A stretch of DNA of 22,558 nt from CAYQQJ01 sp964419935 (GTDB taxonomy: Bacteria > Pseudomonadota > Gammaproteobacteria > Pseudomonadales > Cellvibrionaceae): positions 1 to 22,558 of the forward strand of contig CAYQQJ010000042.1 of NCBI GenBank assembly GCA_964419935.1. Direction: 5' to 3'. Positions 1 through 7,853 of the stretch are shown in pieces; position 1 is the first letter of the stretch, and each line of letters opens with the position of its first letter. The translations under genes were made by a program, and so were the position numbers. Below the pieces are notes generated by a model that saw only the letters and a list, made by a program, of their open reading frames with translations, was not told where the DNA came from and searched no databases.

Positions 1-649
1 TATGAATTTCTGCAGTCAGGTGGAAAACCCGGTGCTTATTTCAACAGCCTGCTAAGCAATGAGTGAGTGCTAGGGGAGCTGAACACTGGTTTAACGCTCC
101 ACCTTCCGTTACCAATCTGGAAGGTGCTGCTTTGGTTTGCCAGTATAGCGCTCGACCAGATTCAGGAGTTTGGTGTTTGTTGAAACATGCTTCTAAGCCG
201 GTATCACTCATAATCATGATTGATTTCCTCAAGAAAGATTGGGTAATAGATGGCCTCAGCTCAATCAAGCTTTCGATTAACAAGACATTGAAATTATTGA
301 AGAAAAGGAGAGATTGAGGAAGGATCGGGCTTTCAATCGGTTACAATACGGTTACCGCTAACCAATTGTTCCAAAGAAAACCCCGATGCATTGCTCACGC
401 GCCTGTTGTCGAATCGTCGTAACGGCTACCGTAGCGAGAACTGCGATATCCAAGGGGGGACATTCTGTCATTCATAGGTAGCCGCCATAATCCACGCGTT
501 GCTGCCTTAGCTTCATCTTGGAGCTTGGATAGTTCTTTGTCCTTGGCATATCGCTGATATACCCAACAGGCACCGCCAGTCTCCTATTAATGGCGCGGCG
601 GGTTTCGACAGAGCCCAACCCTTGCTTTGTAGATGACTTGGTGATCTTG
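1..649. other. Left-edge stretch without a recognisable gene
   Basis: No gene can be named here. Frame 1 is open from the window edge to a TGA at 64-66 (about 21 codons, ending NSLLSNE), which could be the tail of a gene cut by the window. A GTG-started frame at 63-317 (84 codons, lysine-rich C-terminus) has no ribosome-binding site or recognisable motif. Bases 406-477 give a short peptide like an IS256-family transposase. The rest, up to the operator at 650, shows no gene, tRNA or CRISPR-like repeat. The disordered coding potential fits a decaying mobile region. Confidence 0.4.
406..477 (+). pseudogene. Possible relic of an IS256/Mutator-type transposase
   Basis: The frame starting TTG at 406 reads through NRRNGYRSE and then D-x-x-G-G-T before a stop at 475-477. 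IS256-family transposases have a conserved stretch of the form RNGYR-x-R followed by a threonine-arginine-glycine-threonine segment near their N-terminal third, and this peptide resembles it with several substitutions. No catalytic DDE residues, flanking frame or terminal inverted repeats could be found, so at most it is a short fragment. The match rests on about 15 residues and could be chance. Confidence 0.25.
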
Positions 650-666
650 TACGGCAAACTGCCGTA
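650..666. promoter_or_regulatory. Palindromic operator before the toxin-antitoxin pair
   Basis: A perfect inverted repeat, TACGGCA-AAC-TGCCGTA, lies 33 bases before the antitoxin ATG. DUF1778 antitoxins carry a ribbon-helix-helix DNA-binding N-terminus and usually repress their own operon from such palindromes. A TTG just before the palindrome and AT-rich TATGCTAAGCTATG after it (665-678) could be promoter elements, but I cannot fix a -35/-10 pair with good spacing. Confidence 0.5.
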
Positions 667-699
667 TGCTAAGCTATGTGAAAGCACTGGAGGTATCCC

Positions 700-969
700 A
701 TGACAGCAAAAGCCGAACGTATAGAAGCCCGCTTTCCCGCCGAACTCAAAGCTCTGGCAGAACGTGCCGCCTTGGCCAGCGGATACAGCCTGACTGATTA
801 CCTTGCAGACCTGGTGCGTAATGATGCCCCGCAACGCCTGAAGGCCCAAAACGAGATCGTGCTGACCAATGAGCGCTTTGACCACTTCATAAAAGTATGT
901 GAAACCGCAAAAACGCCCAGTAAAAGAATTCTCGAAGCTGCGAAGAAACTGGACAGCGAGGGGTTCTAA
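700..969 (+). CDS. DUF1778 (TacA-like) antitoxin
   Basis: An 89-residue protein of the DUF1778 family, the antitoxin partner of GNAT acetyltransferase toxins. The N-terminal half (KAERIEARFPAELKALAERA) fits the ribbon-helix-helix DNA-binding fold, followed by the family-typical helix with SGYSLTDYL. The C-terminal tail (about residues 55-89, LTNERFDHFIKV through KKL) is the part that wraps and blocks the toxin in related complexes. The ATG has a good Shine-Dalgarno sequence, GGAGG at 689-693. The toxin starts on the next base after the stop codon, and a palindrome at 650-666 is the likely autoregulatory site. The length and ending are intact, so the antitoxin is probably functional. Confidence 0.85.
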   Translation: MTAKAERIEARFPAELKALAERAALASGYSLTDYLADLVRNDAPQRLKAQNEIVLTNERFDHFIKVCETAKTPSKRILEAAKKLDSEGF

Positions 970-1482
970 TTGCCACTGGAGCAGGCCTTTGTTGCCGCAA
1001 GTAAAGGCCACCACGATCTAAAGGCCTTTGACTGCGGCAAACCCACAATGAACACCTTCCTCTCCAAGTTCGCTGAAAAACACGGCAAGCTTGGCCTTAG
1101 CCGCACCTATGTGCTGCCGGAAATCACCGATACTGGCAAAGTACCCATCGCGGCGTATTTTACATTGACGACAAGCAGCGTCACCCGTGAGCAGATACCG
1201 ACCAAACAAAGCTTGCCGCACTATCCAGTGCCAGTCGTTTTAATGGCACGCCTGGCCGTGGATATCCGCCATAAGGGCACAGGCCTGGGGGCAAAAACAC
1301 TGGTCTATGCATTGCGCGAAGCCGTGGCACTAAGCCAGGCAGGCTTGCCTTCCTTCGGCCTAATCCTTGATGTACTGGATGAAGAGGCACTCGGTTTTTA
1401 TCAGCACTTCGGCCTTTTCGAGCCCTTCACCGACGATCCCATGCGATTGTTCGTCTCGATGAAAACTTTGGAGCAAATCTAA
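970..1482 (+). CDS. GNAT-family acetyltransferase toxin (TacT/AtaT-like)
   Basis: A 170-residue GNAT N-acetyltransferase of the toxin class that uses acetyl-CoA to acetylate the amino group of aminoacyl-tRNAs and so blocks translation. The acetyl-CoA-binding loop is visible as RHKGTGLG (about residues 97-104), and the C-terminal GFYQHFG supplies the tyrosine that acts as general acid in this family, followed by the common ending DDPMRLF. The start is TTG at 970, directly after the antitoxin stop, with AGGGG at 959-963 as ribosome-binding site; no better start exists. One-base-step coupling to the antitoxin gene is typical. The reading frame is complete. Which tRNA it modifies cannot be told from sequence. 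Confidence 0.87.
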   Translation: MPLEQAFVAASKGHHDLKAFDCGKPTMNTFLSKFAEKHGKLGLSRTYVLPEITDTGKVPIAAYFTLTTSSVTREQIPTKQSLPHYPVPVVLMARLAVDIRHKGTGLGAKTLVYALREAVALSQAGLPSFGLILDVLDEEALGFYQHFGLFEPFTDDPMRLFVSMKTLEQI

Positions 1483-1517
1483 ATGGGCCATAACCATCAA
1501 AGATTTGGAGCCAAAAT

Positions 1518-1655
1518 ATGATTGGCATGCGTAATCGCATTTACGAGATCCTCATCTACAAACGCTCTTTAACCTTGAAGATGATCCGGAAACTCCAGGA
1601 GGGTTTAGGCATTCCGGCAGAGTCGTTGATAAAGCCACCACAAGCTCATGTTTAA
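1518..1655 (+). pseudogene. C-terminal relic of a HigA-type antitoxin
   Basis: The frame from ATG 1518 encodes 45 residues containing RSLTLKMIRKLQEGLGIPAE, very close to the C-terminal end of HigA/HTH-type antitoxins, where the last helix of the Cro/C1-like domain is followed by a GLGIPAE-type tail. The N-terminal part with the first helices of the HTH domain and the partner HigB toxin are missing, so this is a remnant rather than a whole gene. It ends inside the start of the TOTE gene: its stop at 1653-1655 lies a few bases after that gene's ATG at 1648. It may mark the junction where incoming DNA replaced the rest of the toxin-antitoxin locus. Confidence 0.55.
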
Positions 1656-3453
1656 TTACTTTCCAACTGACGACAAACTTCAAGGCAGCGGAGCCAAGTT
1701 TCGGGATATACCTTCTATTGATGCAAGACTGAATGAACTTGAGCAGGAAAAACAGCAGCTCATTGCACTCAAGGATGAGTTGCAAAAACCCGAGCGAATA
1801 CCTTCTATTCCAGACGCGTGCTCGCCAGAACAAAAGATAGCGATTTTCAGAAGCTTGTTCCGTGGCCGCACAGATATTTTTGCCAACCGTTGGCAAAATC
1901 AACAAGGACGAAGTGGCTACTCTGTGGCTTGTAACAACGAGTGGATAAAAGGAATCTGCAACAAACCACGTATCAAGTGCCAGGATTGCTCCCACCGTCA
2001 GTTTAGTGAATTAAACGATCAGGTTATCTATCGCCACCTGGCTGGGCAGCAGGTGGTTGGTCTTTACCCGCTACTTCAGGATAATACTTGCTTCCTGCTG
2101 GTTGCTGATTTTGATAAAGGCAGTTGGCAAGATGAAGTAAAAGCGATGTCCAGTGCCTGTATTGAACTCAAGATCCCTCATGCGATAGAAATTTCTCGTT
2201 CTGGAAACGGCGCGCATCTCTGGATATTTTTTGAAGACAAAGTTCCCGCCAACGAAGCTCGTCTTTTGGGTTTCGGCCTACTCGATAAGGCAATGGAGAT
2301 TTATCCAAGCTTGTCTTTCGATTCCTATGACAGACTGTTTCCCAATCAGGACATTCTTCCGGAAGGTGGGTTCGGCAATTTAGTCGCACTACCACTGCAA
2401 CGCGAAGCGAGGCTCATGGGGAATAGCTTATTTGTCGACGCTGAATTAAACATCATTGATGATCAATGGCAGTATCTTTCACAGATAGGGCGTCTATCCA
2501 AGCTTAATCTAAACACACTAATTTCGCAGATTTCCCCCAGCTTAAGACTGATGTCAGAGCAGGACATTACTGACACTCGACCGCCATGGGAGATAACCGC
2601 CAAACCCAAACCTCTGACGCTTGAAATCCCACCTAAGCAAGTTACTGCAACCTTGGCCAACCACGTTTACTTTGCAATGACGGAGTTGCCGACTGCGCTT
2701 TCAGCGAGATTAAGACGACTGGCCAGCTTTTCAAATCCAGTTTTCTTTAAAACTCAGGCGCTTCGTTTTTCTACACACGGTATTCCCCGATTTATTTCGT
2801 GTGCACGCATTGAAAATGGCTATTTGGCATTGCCACGGGGATGTCTGGACGATGCTCTCGCATTATTGAAAGAGTACAATATTGGGGTTCAATTTGATGA
2901 TAAGCGCGAGCTGGGCACCAAGCTTTCGAGTATTAAACCTTTGTTGACGTTGAGGAAAAACCAGCAAGTCGCCTTAAAAGAAATGTGCAAGCATGACTCA
3001 GGCATATTGCATGCGCCGACAGCATTTGGAAAAACCGTGACGGCGATAGGAATGATCGCCAAGCGTAAAACAAATACGCTTATCCTTGTACACAGCCGCC
3101 AACTTCTCGATCAATGGCAAGAAAGATTGCGTTCGTTTTTACCGGAAACGGAGGTTGGCGTTATTCGTGGTGGGAAGAAAAAACCTACTGGCATTATCGA
3201 TATCGCGACCTATCAAAGCCTAATTAACAAGAAAGACAATACCGTTTCGCCTGTGGTCCAGGATTATGGACATGTTGTAGTCGACGAATGTCACCATGTA
3301 TCTGCGCCACGATTTGAAATGGTGTTAAACGAAGTGCGCGCAAAATACGTGCTTGGCCTTACGGCGACACCGGAAAGACAAGATGGTCATCAAAAGATCA
3401 TTTTTATGACGGCCGGACCGATCAGACACAAAGTTAAAAAGTACAAACGATGA
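1648..3453 (+). CDS. TOTE protein, N-terminal part: AEP primase plus helicase lobe 1
   Basis: This frame (601 residues) holds the first two thirds of the split gene. Residues about 24-47 are a charged coiled coil. The primase domain runs from about 58 to 300: FRSLFRGR opens it, four cysteines (95, 104, 111, 114) form a probable zinc site, VADFD (D154, D156) is the metal-binding pair, SGNGAH (ending H190) is the nucleotide-binding motif, and DRLFPNQD follows near 228-235. The helicase starts near 440 with Walker A APTAFGKT (456-463), then DECHH (546-550) and GLTATP (570-575). The last eight or so residues before the stop (KKYKR end) are out-of-frame read-through. Without the second lobe the helicase should not work. 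Confidence 0.8.
   Translation: MFNYFPTDDKLQGSGAKFRDIPSIDARLNELEQEKQQLIALKDELQKPERIPSIPDACSPEQKIAIFRSLFRGRTDIFANRWQNQQGRSGYSVACNNEWIKGICNKPRIKCQDCSHRQFSELNDQVIYRHLAGQQVVGLYPLLQDNTCFLLVADFDKGSWQDEVKAMSSACIELKIPHAIEISRSGNGAHLWIFFEDKVPANEARLLGFGLLDKAMEIYPSLSFDSYDRLFPNQDILPEGGFGNLVALPLQREARLMGNSLFVDAELNIIDDQWQYLSQIGRLSKLNLNTLISQISPSLRLMSEQDITDTRPPWEITAKPKPLTLEIPPKQVTATLANHVYFAMTELPTALSARLRRLASFSNPVFFKTQALRFSTHGIPRFISCARIENGYLALPRGCLDDALALLKEYNIGVQFDDKRELGTKLSSIKPLLTLRKNQQVALKEMCKHDSGILHAPTAFGKTVTAIGMIAKRKTNTLILVHSRQLLDQWQERLRSFLPETEVGVIRGGKKKPTGIIDIATYQSLINKKDNTVSPVVQDYGHVVVDECHHVSAPRFEMVLNEVRAKYVLGLTATPERQDGHQKIIFMTAGPIRHKVKKYKR
3436..3440 (+). other. A5 run at the frameshift point of the TOTE gene
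   Basis: Upstream frame 1 and downstream frame 2 meet here. Reading four instead of five A residues joins the two frames and gives a family-like junction (VKSTNDE). A single-base insertion in this short homopolymer is therefore the simplest explanation. The site does not look like a known programmed +1 frameshift: the TGA at 3451 follows CGA and has no obvious upstream Shine-Dalgarno stimulator. Confidence 0.65.
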
Positions 3454-3559
3454 AAAGTTTGATCAGGGTGTCCAAATTCATCAACTTTACGATACGCCCC
3501 CGCCACATCTTACTCGATCCGAAGATAGGCCGAAAATTTCAGATGCCTATCGATGGATA

Positions 3560-4066
3560 ATGGAAAACGATAAGCGAACCCAAGCAATCGTTTCAGACGT
3601 TATCAAAAGCGTTCGTGACGACAGTCACCCAATCGTCCTTACGGAGAGGCGAGAACATGCGGAGATGATCAACAATCTTCTTGCAAAAAGCGGCATTGAT
3701 TCAGTCATATTGAAAGGGGCGATGAAGGCGGCGGAGCGCAAATGTGTTGATGAACGCTTACATTCATCTCAGGTTGTCGTCGCCACCGGAAAGTATGTTG
3801 GCGAGGGCTTTGACCTACCCCGGCTGGATACCTTATTCCTTGCTATGCCCATCGCCTGGAAAGGCTGTCTGGCGCAATATGCAGGAAGGATTCACCGAGA
3901 ATCTGAAGGTAAAACACAAGTGACTATCCACGACTACGTTGACCGCGGTCTTCCTATGCTACAACGCATGTTCAATAAAAGAGAAAAGAGCTACAAGACG
4001 ATGGGATATACCGTTCGGTTTTTGGATGAGCAACGTTGCGCGGATGATGAAGTTGTGCTTGTTTGA
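3560..4066 (+). CDS. TOTE protein, C-terminal part: helicase lobe 2
   Basis: This frame encodes the second RecA-like lobe of the same helicase; ATG 3560 is only the first in-frame ATG after the shift, and family similarity extends upstream in this frame to about 3441 (IHQLYDTPPP, then SDAYRW). Visible motifs are IVLTERREH (the region of motif IV), VVATGKYVGEGFDLP (motif V region) and QYAGRIHRE (motif VI with the arginine finger). The end, after a KREKSYKTMGY stretch, looks natural for the family. There is no convincing ribosome-binding site at 3560, so separate translation of this piece is doubtful. Confidence 0.7.
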   Translation: MENDKRTQAIVSDVIKSVRDDSHPIVLTERREHAEMINNLLAKSGIDSVILKGAMKAAERKCVDERLHSSQVVVATGKYVGEGFDLPRLDTLFLAMPIAWKGCLAQYAGRIHRESEGKTQVTIHDYVDRGLPMLQRMFNKREKSYKTMGYTVRFLDEQRCADDEVVLV

Positions 4067-4132
4067 GAGCGTTTCAAATAGAAATCAAGTTCAAGACTCC
4101 GTCTAACTTAAATCGAGAGGTCTATAAGAACG

Positions 4133-4165
4133 CTGGTTCAAATCCCTATATGGGATTTGAACCAG
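4133..4165. repeat. Perfect 14-bp inverted repeat near the ssrA 3' end
   Basis: The arms CTGGTTCAAATCCC (4133-4146) and GGGATTTGAACCAG (4152-4165) are perfectly complementary around a 5-base TATAT loop. Twelve bases of each arm (GGTTCAAATCCC) are the same as the T-arm of the tmRNA, whose own copy is at 4299-4310 on the minus strand. No T-run follows on either side, so it is a poor intrinsic terminator. It could be a scar of integrase action at ssrA or a recombination site, but this is inference. Confidence 0.6.
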
Positions 4166-4218
4166 ATGGCAGTACGAATTCAGAAAAGCAATTTAAAAAC
4201 ATACAGTTACATTGTTTT

Positions 4219-4254
4219 GCGCCAACTTATGATGTAAAAACGCGCCAATTTATG
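4219..4254 (+). repeat. Two 13-bp direct repeats beside ssrA
   Basis: GCGCCAACTTATG (4219-4231) and GCGCCAATTTATG (4242-4254) differ at one base and repeat with a 23-base period, ending 32 bases from the 3' end of the tmRNA gene. Integrase arm-type or excisionase sites often appear as short direct repeats next to an attachment core, so they may be leftovers of an att region. The sample is too small to exclude chance. Confidence 0.4.
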
Positions 4255-4286
4255 GTACCTACATTGGGGTGACCTTTTTGTGAGTT

Positions 4287-4644
4287 TGGTGGAGGCGGGG
4301 GGATTTGAACCCCCGTCCGTCAGCACTCTGCCCTCGGCTCTACATGTTTAGTTTCCGTCTATTGATTTAACGCTTTGCAGCCCGGCGGGCAGGACGCGAA
4401 GCGCGAGCTTGCTTAAGTTTAGCGACGCCACCACAAGCCGAGTGGACGAAGCGATCCAGTTCTATATGACAGTCAGAAACGCGGTACTGGCACCTTGTCG
4501 CTGACCGCTAGCAGGGTTTAAGCTGCTAGAGCGTAGTTGTCGTCGTTGGCAACTAATAGTTTACAGCTTTGGATTAACGTGATTGGCTGTCATCACGACA
4601 TGCACCTTGGGTTTTGTTACCGGCGTCGAATCCTAATCGCCCCC
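4287..4644 (-). ncRNA. tmRNA (10Sa RNA)
   Basis: The minus strand carries a one-piece tmRNA of about 358 nucleotides that rescues stalled ribosomes together with SmpB. The 5' end GGGGGCGAUUAGGAUUCGAC (from 4644) and the 3' end CGCCUCC-A-CCA (CCA encoded at 4289-4287) pair as a 7-bp acceptor stem with one G-U. The T-arm is GGGGG-UUCAAAU-CCCCC. The internal reading frame encodes a classic tag. smpB lies 140 bases upstream on the same strand, and a promoter is visible at 4718-4746. The accessory stretch starts directly at its 3' end, a very common integration site for islands. Confidence 0.96.
4518..4550 (-). other. tmRNA tag reading frame (ANDDNYALAA)
   Basis: On the minus strand the codons GCC AAC GAC GAC AAC TAC GCT CTA GCA GCT and stop TAA give the proteolysis tag ANDDNYALAA. 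The E. coli tag is ANDENYALAA, so only the fourth residue differs, and the YALAA ending recognised by ClpXP and other proteases is kept. The resume codon GCC follows UAGUU, as expected. Confidence 0.93.
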
Positions 4645-4717
4645 GTTTTACTGCTCCTTAATTTGAACTCTGCGCTCCTGAAAAGTTCGGGACAGACATA
4701 ATCCCGCGCAGCAAGTC

Positions 4718-4746
4718 AGTATAGCCCCGATACTGCGTTAAACCAA
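4718..4746 (-). promoter_or_regulatory. Promoter of ssrA
   Basis: On the minus strand, TTGGTT (4746-4741) and TATACT (4723-4718) are separated by exactly 17 bases, a good sigma-70 promoter. Transcription would begin near 4711, giving a leader of about 65 nucleotides that must be cut off to make the mature 5' end at 4644. Confidence 0.6.
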
Positions 4747-4784
4747 ATGAAAGGGTAACTTTGGCGGATAAACAAGCACATTGG

Positions 4785-5261
4785 TCACGCGTTGTGCTGG
4801 AGAACTCGCTGCTTTTGCCGGTTCCAGTCCCGTTCCTTCTCGGTTTCGCGCTTGTCATGCACCTGCTTACCCTTGGCCAGGCACACTTCGCACTTGATCA
4901 GGTGGCGCTTCCAGTATAGTGCAGTAGCCACGACGGTGTAGCCGAGCTGTTCGGCGCCGCGCTGGAGTTTGGTCAGCTCCCGGCGATTAAGCAGCAGTTT
5001 ACGTGTGCGCGTGGGATCGACCACAAAATGGGTGGATACCGTCGGCAGCGGCTCGATTTGTGAGCCGAGCAGCCAGGCTTCGCCGTTTTTGAAGATCACG
5101 TAGCTGTCCGTCAACTGGGCTTTGCCCGCGCGCAGGCTCTTCACTTCCCACCCGGACAGCACCAGGCCCGCTTCGAATTTCTCTTCAATGAAGTAGTCGA
5201 AGCGCGCTCGCTTGTTTTGAGCAATGGTATTGTTTGGCTTGTTTTTGGATTTCTTTGTCAT
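4785..5261 (-). CDS. smpB: SsrA-binding protein SmpB
   Basis: A 158-residue protein closely following E. coli SmpB (160 residues). SmpB binds the tRNA-like part of tmRNA and places it in the empty A site of stalled ribosomes. Family hallmarks are NKRARFDYFIEE near residues 16-27, GWEVKSLRAGKAQL near 37-50, and DPTRTRKLLLNRREL near 82-96; the basic C-terminal tail (DKRETEKERDWNRQKQRV), which enters the mRNA channel, is present. The frame is open far upstream, but ATG 5261 is chosen because MTKKSK aligns with the E. coli start. It lies just upstream of ssrA on the same strand and diverges from the NSS transporter. No strong Shine-Dalgarno sequence is seen. Confidence 0.96.
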   Translation of the reverse strand: MTKKSKNKPNNTIAQNKRARFDYFIEEKFEAGLVLSGWEVKSLRAGKAQLTDSYVIFKNGEAWLLGSQIEPLPTVSTHFVVDPTRTRKLLLNRRELTKLQRGAEQLGYTVVATALYWKRHLIKCEVCLAKGKQVHDKRETEKERDWNRQKQRVLQHNA

Positions 5262-5268
5262 AGCACGC

Positions 5269-5297
5269 AGTATAAGGTTTTGGTTGCTTCCTGTCCT
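5269..5297 (-). promoter_or_regulatory. Likely smpB promoter, almost at the start codon
   Basis: On the minus strand, AGGACA (5297-5292) and TATACT (5274-5269) are 17 bases apart. A start about seven bases after the -10 falls at 5262 or so, next to the ATG at 5261, so the mRNA would be leaderless or nearly so. This agrees with the absence of a clear ribosome-binding site before smpB. Confidence 0.4.
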
Positions 5298-5432
5298 GTG
5301 TCGCAGGCGCGTCATGGGAACCAGCCAGCATAATGCGCTACAATCCCGGCCTGCAAGATAAACATAAAAAACACTGGTATCTGGATCGGGATTCGCAAGA
5401 AACCTCGCTCCGATACTCTTGACGGGGGCACT

Positions 5433-6827
5433 ATGGAACAACCAGCAGTGGCTGAACGTCGTCAAATGCACGGCATTTGGCGCAACCGATGGACGTTTAT
5501 TTTGGCCGCGACAGGGTCTGCCGTTGGATTGGGCAACATATGGAAGTTCCCTTACATGACAGGGGAAAACGGCGGTAGTGCCTTTGTTCTGGTGTATCTG
5601 GCATGTATCGCACTTATCGGCATCCCCATTATGGTGGCAGAGGTGCTCTTGGGGCGTCGCGGACGCCAAAGCCCCATCAACTCGATGAAGTTCGTCACCG
5701 AGGAAGCGGGTTTGCACGGCGCCTGGACCGGCATTGGCTGGATGGGGGTGGTGGCGGGCCTGCTTATCATGTCTTTTTATAGTGTTGTGGCGGGTTGGTC
5801 GCTGCACTATGTGGTGGTCACTGCTGGAGGAGCCTTTGAGAGCAGTACTGCCGCCACAGCTGAAACGGCTTTTGCCGCTCTGCTGGCCAGTAAATTCAAG
5901 CTCTTTGCCTGGCATACGGCGTTTTGTGTGATGACGGTGACGGTGGTTGCCGCTGGGGTTACCCGGGGTCTAGGGCGGGCGGCAAGAATTCTGATGCCAT
6001 CCTTATTCGCCATCCTTTTGATCTTGTTAGCTTACAGTGTGTTTACCGGCAATATTGCGGCGAGCTTCGATTTTCTGTTCAGTCCGCGTTTTGATCGGTT
6101 GTCAATGAACGGTCTGCTGGCAGCGCTGGGGCATGCATTTTTTACATTGAGTCTGGGCATGGGCGCGATTATGGCTTATGGCGCCTATATGCCGGATCGC
6201 GCGTCTCTCGGGCGTACTGTAGTGGCGGTCGGCATTCTCGACACCAGCGTTGCGCTGGTGGCGGGGCTGGTGATTTTTTCTGTTGTGTTTGCCAATCCTG
6301 GGATGGAAGCCACATCCGGCCCCGGATTGTTGTTCGTGAGCCTGCCGGTGGCGTTTGGAAACATGCCGGCTGGACTCATCTTCGGCACGGTCTTTTTTGT
6401 ATTGGTGGCCATTGCGGCGTGGACATCAGCTGTTTCTCTGATAGAACCGGGTGTGGCCTGGCTGGTGGAGTCCGGCAAACTCGGCAGAGTTCGCGCTTGT
6501 TTGTTGCTTGGCAGCATATCCTGGTTGCTCGGCATCACGGCAGTTCTATCTTTCAATGACTGGGCAGATTTCAAGCCCTGGTTTTTGTTGCGTCGTACGC
6601 CGTTTGATTTCCTGGACTTCATCACTGCGCAAATCATGCTGCCCCTCGGCGGCCTGTTCATTGCGATTTTTGTGGGTTGGTTCATGAAGCGCGATGTGGT
6701 GCGAGCTGAAATGGCCGCAGAGTCGCACCCGCTGTATGATGTCTGGGAATTTGTCTTACGCTACATTTCACCGGTATTGCTGACACTGGTTTTTGTGATT
6801 ACGCTTTGGGAAAAGCTGTCTGGTTAG
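5433..6827 (+). CDS. Sodium-dependent transporter, NSS (SNF) family
   Basis: A 464-residue inner-membrane protein of the neurotransmitter:sodium symporter family, which imports amino acids or related solutes with sodium. The signature of transmembrane segment 1 is clear: WTFILAATGSAVGLGNIWKF followed by PYMTGENGGSAF (about residues 20-52), with the unwound GSAVGLGN that binds sodium and substrate in LeuT. Hydrophobic segments follow at intervals expected for 11 or 12 helices. The substrate cannot be told. ATG 5433 has a GGGGG tract a few bases upstream and lies 171 bases from the divergent smpB. ratA begins 9 bases after its stop, so the two may be co-transcribed. TACAAT at 5339-5344 may be a -10 element, without a good -35. 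Confidence 0.92.
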   Translation: MEQPAVAERRQMHGIWRNRWTFILAATGSAVGLGNIWKFPYMTGENGGSAFVLVYLACIALIGIPIMVAEVLLGRRGRQSPINSMKFVTEEAGLHGAWTGIGWMGVVAGLLIMSFYSVVAGWSLHYVVVTAGGAFESSTAATAETAFAALLASKFKLFAWHTAFCVMTVTVVAAGVTRGLGRAARILMPSLFAILLILLAYSVFTGNIAASFDFLFSPRFDRLSMNGLLAALGHAFFTLSLGMGAIMAYGAYMPDRASLGRTVVAVGILDTSVALVAGLVIFSVVFANPGMEATSGPGLLFVSLPVAFGNMPAGLIFGTVFFVLVAIAAWTSAVSLIEPGVAWLVESGKLGRVRACLLLGSISWLLGITAVLSFNDWADFKPWFLLRRTPFDFLDFITAQIMLPLGGLFIAIFVGWFMKRDVVRAEMAAESHPLYDVWEFVLRYISPVLLTLVFVITLWEKLSG

Positions 6828-6836
6828 GGGAATGAA

Positions 6837-7271
6837 TTGTCATATCGAGTAGAGCGCAATGCGCTGGTGCCGTTCTCACGGCAGCAGATGTTCGATTTAG
6901 TGAATGATATTGAGCGCTATCCCGATTTCATGGGTGGCTGTGCCGGAGCGCGAATTCTGGAAAGGGGGGATGGTTGGCTGGAAGCCTGTCTGGAGTTATC
7001 CAAAGCGGGGTTCAAGCATTCATTTGTGACACGCAACACGCTCTACGAGCCGGAACGGATCCACATGAAACTGGTGGAAGGGCCGTTTAAGCATCTGGAA
7101 GGCGAGTGGGACTTTAAAGCGCTGAGTGACACGGCCTGCAAAGTCACCTTTTGGCTGGAATTCGAGTTCAAGAGCCGTTTGCTCGCCATGGCTGCAGCCA
7201 AACTGTTTGAATTGATCGCCTCGGAGCAGGTGGATGTTATGGTCCATCGGGCTCGTCAAATTTATAGTTAG
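6837..7271 (+). CDS. ratA: RatA/PasT, START-domain (COQ10-like) protein
   Basis: A 144-residue polyketide-cyclase/START-fold protein matching E. coli RatA (also called PasT). The family has been linked to ubiquinone function (Coq10) and, in E. coli, to a toxin that interferes with ribosomal subunit joining; the core role is debated. Matching blocks are LVNDIERYPDFMGGC (about 21-35), SKAGFKHSFVTRN, and LVEGPFKHLEGEW. The start is TTG at 6837 with AGGGGA at 6827-6832; the ATG at 6832 is out of frame and stops after six codons. It lies 9 bases after the transporter and 41 before ratB, its usual partner. Confidence 0.9.
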   Translation: MSYRVERNALVPFSRQQMFDLVNDIERYPDFMGGCAGARILERGDGWLEACLELSKAGFKHSFVTRNTLYEPERIHMKLVEGPFKHLEGEWDFKALSDTACKVTFWLEFEFKSRLLAMAAAKLFELIASEQVDVMVHRARQIYS

Positions 7272-7312
7272 TGAACCTGTAATGTCTTTTCGCTTGCCCC
7301 TGGAGTTGTTGC

Positions 7313-7657
7313 ATGAGTGACATCGAGAGTATTGCGGTGGAGGTCGCCTATGCGCTTCCCGATAAACAGAAAATCGTTTCGCTGCTGGTTGAGCCGGGTA
7401 CTACGGCGCTGCAGGCCGCTGAGCGCTCGGGTATCAGCAAGATCTTCCCCGAGATTGACGTGGCCACAGCCAAAATGGGTATCTTCGGCCAGGCATTGGG
7501 CACCAAGGGGCTGGCAGCACCGGCACAACATCAGTTAGTGGAAGGCGACAGGGTTGAAATCTACCGGCCGCTGATATCGGACCCGAAAGAAGCGCGGCGC
7601 CGGCGGGCCGAGAAGGGTGGGGAAGCTACAAGCGACAAGCCGCAAGCGGCAAGTTAA
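7313..7657 (+). CDS. ratB: RatB, RnfH-family ubiquitin-like protein
   Basis: A 114-residue RnfH/UPF0125 protein with a beta-grasp fold, encoded right after ratA as in E. coli (ratB, pasI, yfjF). The N-terminal SIAVEVAYALPDKQ and the block GIFGQ followed by DRVEIYRPLISDPKEARRRR are typical. Its biochemical role is not well defined; it was proposed as an antitoxin to RatA but this is disputed. ATG 7313 is preceded by GGAG at 7301-7304. The last ten or so residues (TSDKPQAAS) are encoded by the heptamer array of the neighbouring intergenic repeat, so the original stop has apparently been replaced by one within the repeat. Confidence 0.9.
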   Translation: MSDIESIAVEVAYALPDKQKIVSLLVEPGTTALQAAERSGISKIFPEIDVATAKMGIFGQALGTKGLAAPAQHQLVEGDRVEIYRPLISDPKEARRRRAEKGGEATSDKPQAAS

Positions 7658-7847
7658 AATCGAGGGAACAGGGAAAAGTGAGAGCCATAAGCTTCAAGCC
7701 GTAAGCTTCAAGCTCAAGAATTGGGCATGCAACCGTTTCGATTCGCAATTTGCTTTACGGCACGTTACGGCGGAAGGCGCTTGGGCTTTTTCGCCCTACA
7801 AGCTTCGGCAAGTTTTAGCTATGGCTTGGAGCTTGCGGCTTGCAGCT
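7625..7847. repeat. Modular intergenic repeat, copy 1 (ratB/fur)
   Basis: The left end is an array of heptamers of the form GCNNCAA (7625-7652) closed by GTTAAAA (7653-7659), then AGGGAACAGGGAAAAG, then a second heptamer run (7684-7711). The right end is the reverse-complement array TTGNNGC (7826-7846). Between them, 7771-7802 is a palindromic cassette (CGGAAGGCGCTTGGGC, then TTTTTCGCCCTACAAG) seen again at 8919, 15192 and 22512. It lies between convergent genes, entering ratB on one side and stopping 7 bases from the fur stop codon on the other. Confidence 0.75.
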
Positions 7848-7853
7848 CCGCCC

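Larger units (their letters stand above)
1648..4066 (+). pseudogene. TOTE conflict-system primase-helicase, split by a frameshift
   Basis: Two consecutive frames together make one TOTE-type protein of about 805 residues: a short coiled-coil N-terminus, an archaeo-eukaryotic primase (AEP) domain, and a two-lobe superfamily II helicase. The first frame ends at TGA 3451-3453; the next frame continues the same protein without loss of sequence. Dropping one A from the A5 run at 3436-3440 restores a continuous reading with HKVKSTNDEKFDQG across the junction. TOTE systems are predicted from comparative genomics to act against invading DNA; to my knowledge the mechanism is not settled. The start is uncertain: ATG 1648 has no Shine-Dalgarno sequence and overlaps the HigA relic. 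Whether the frameshift is real, a sequencing error or switchable cannot be decided here. Confidence 0.82.
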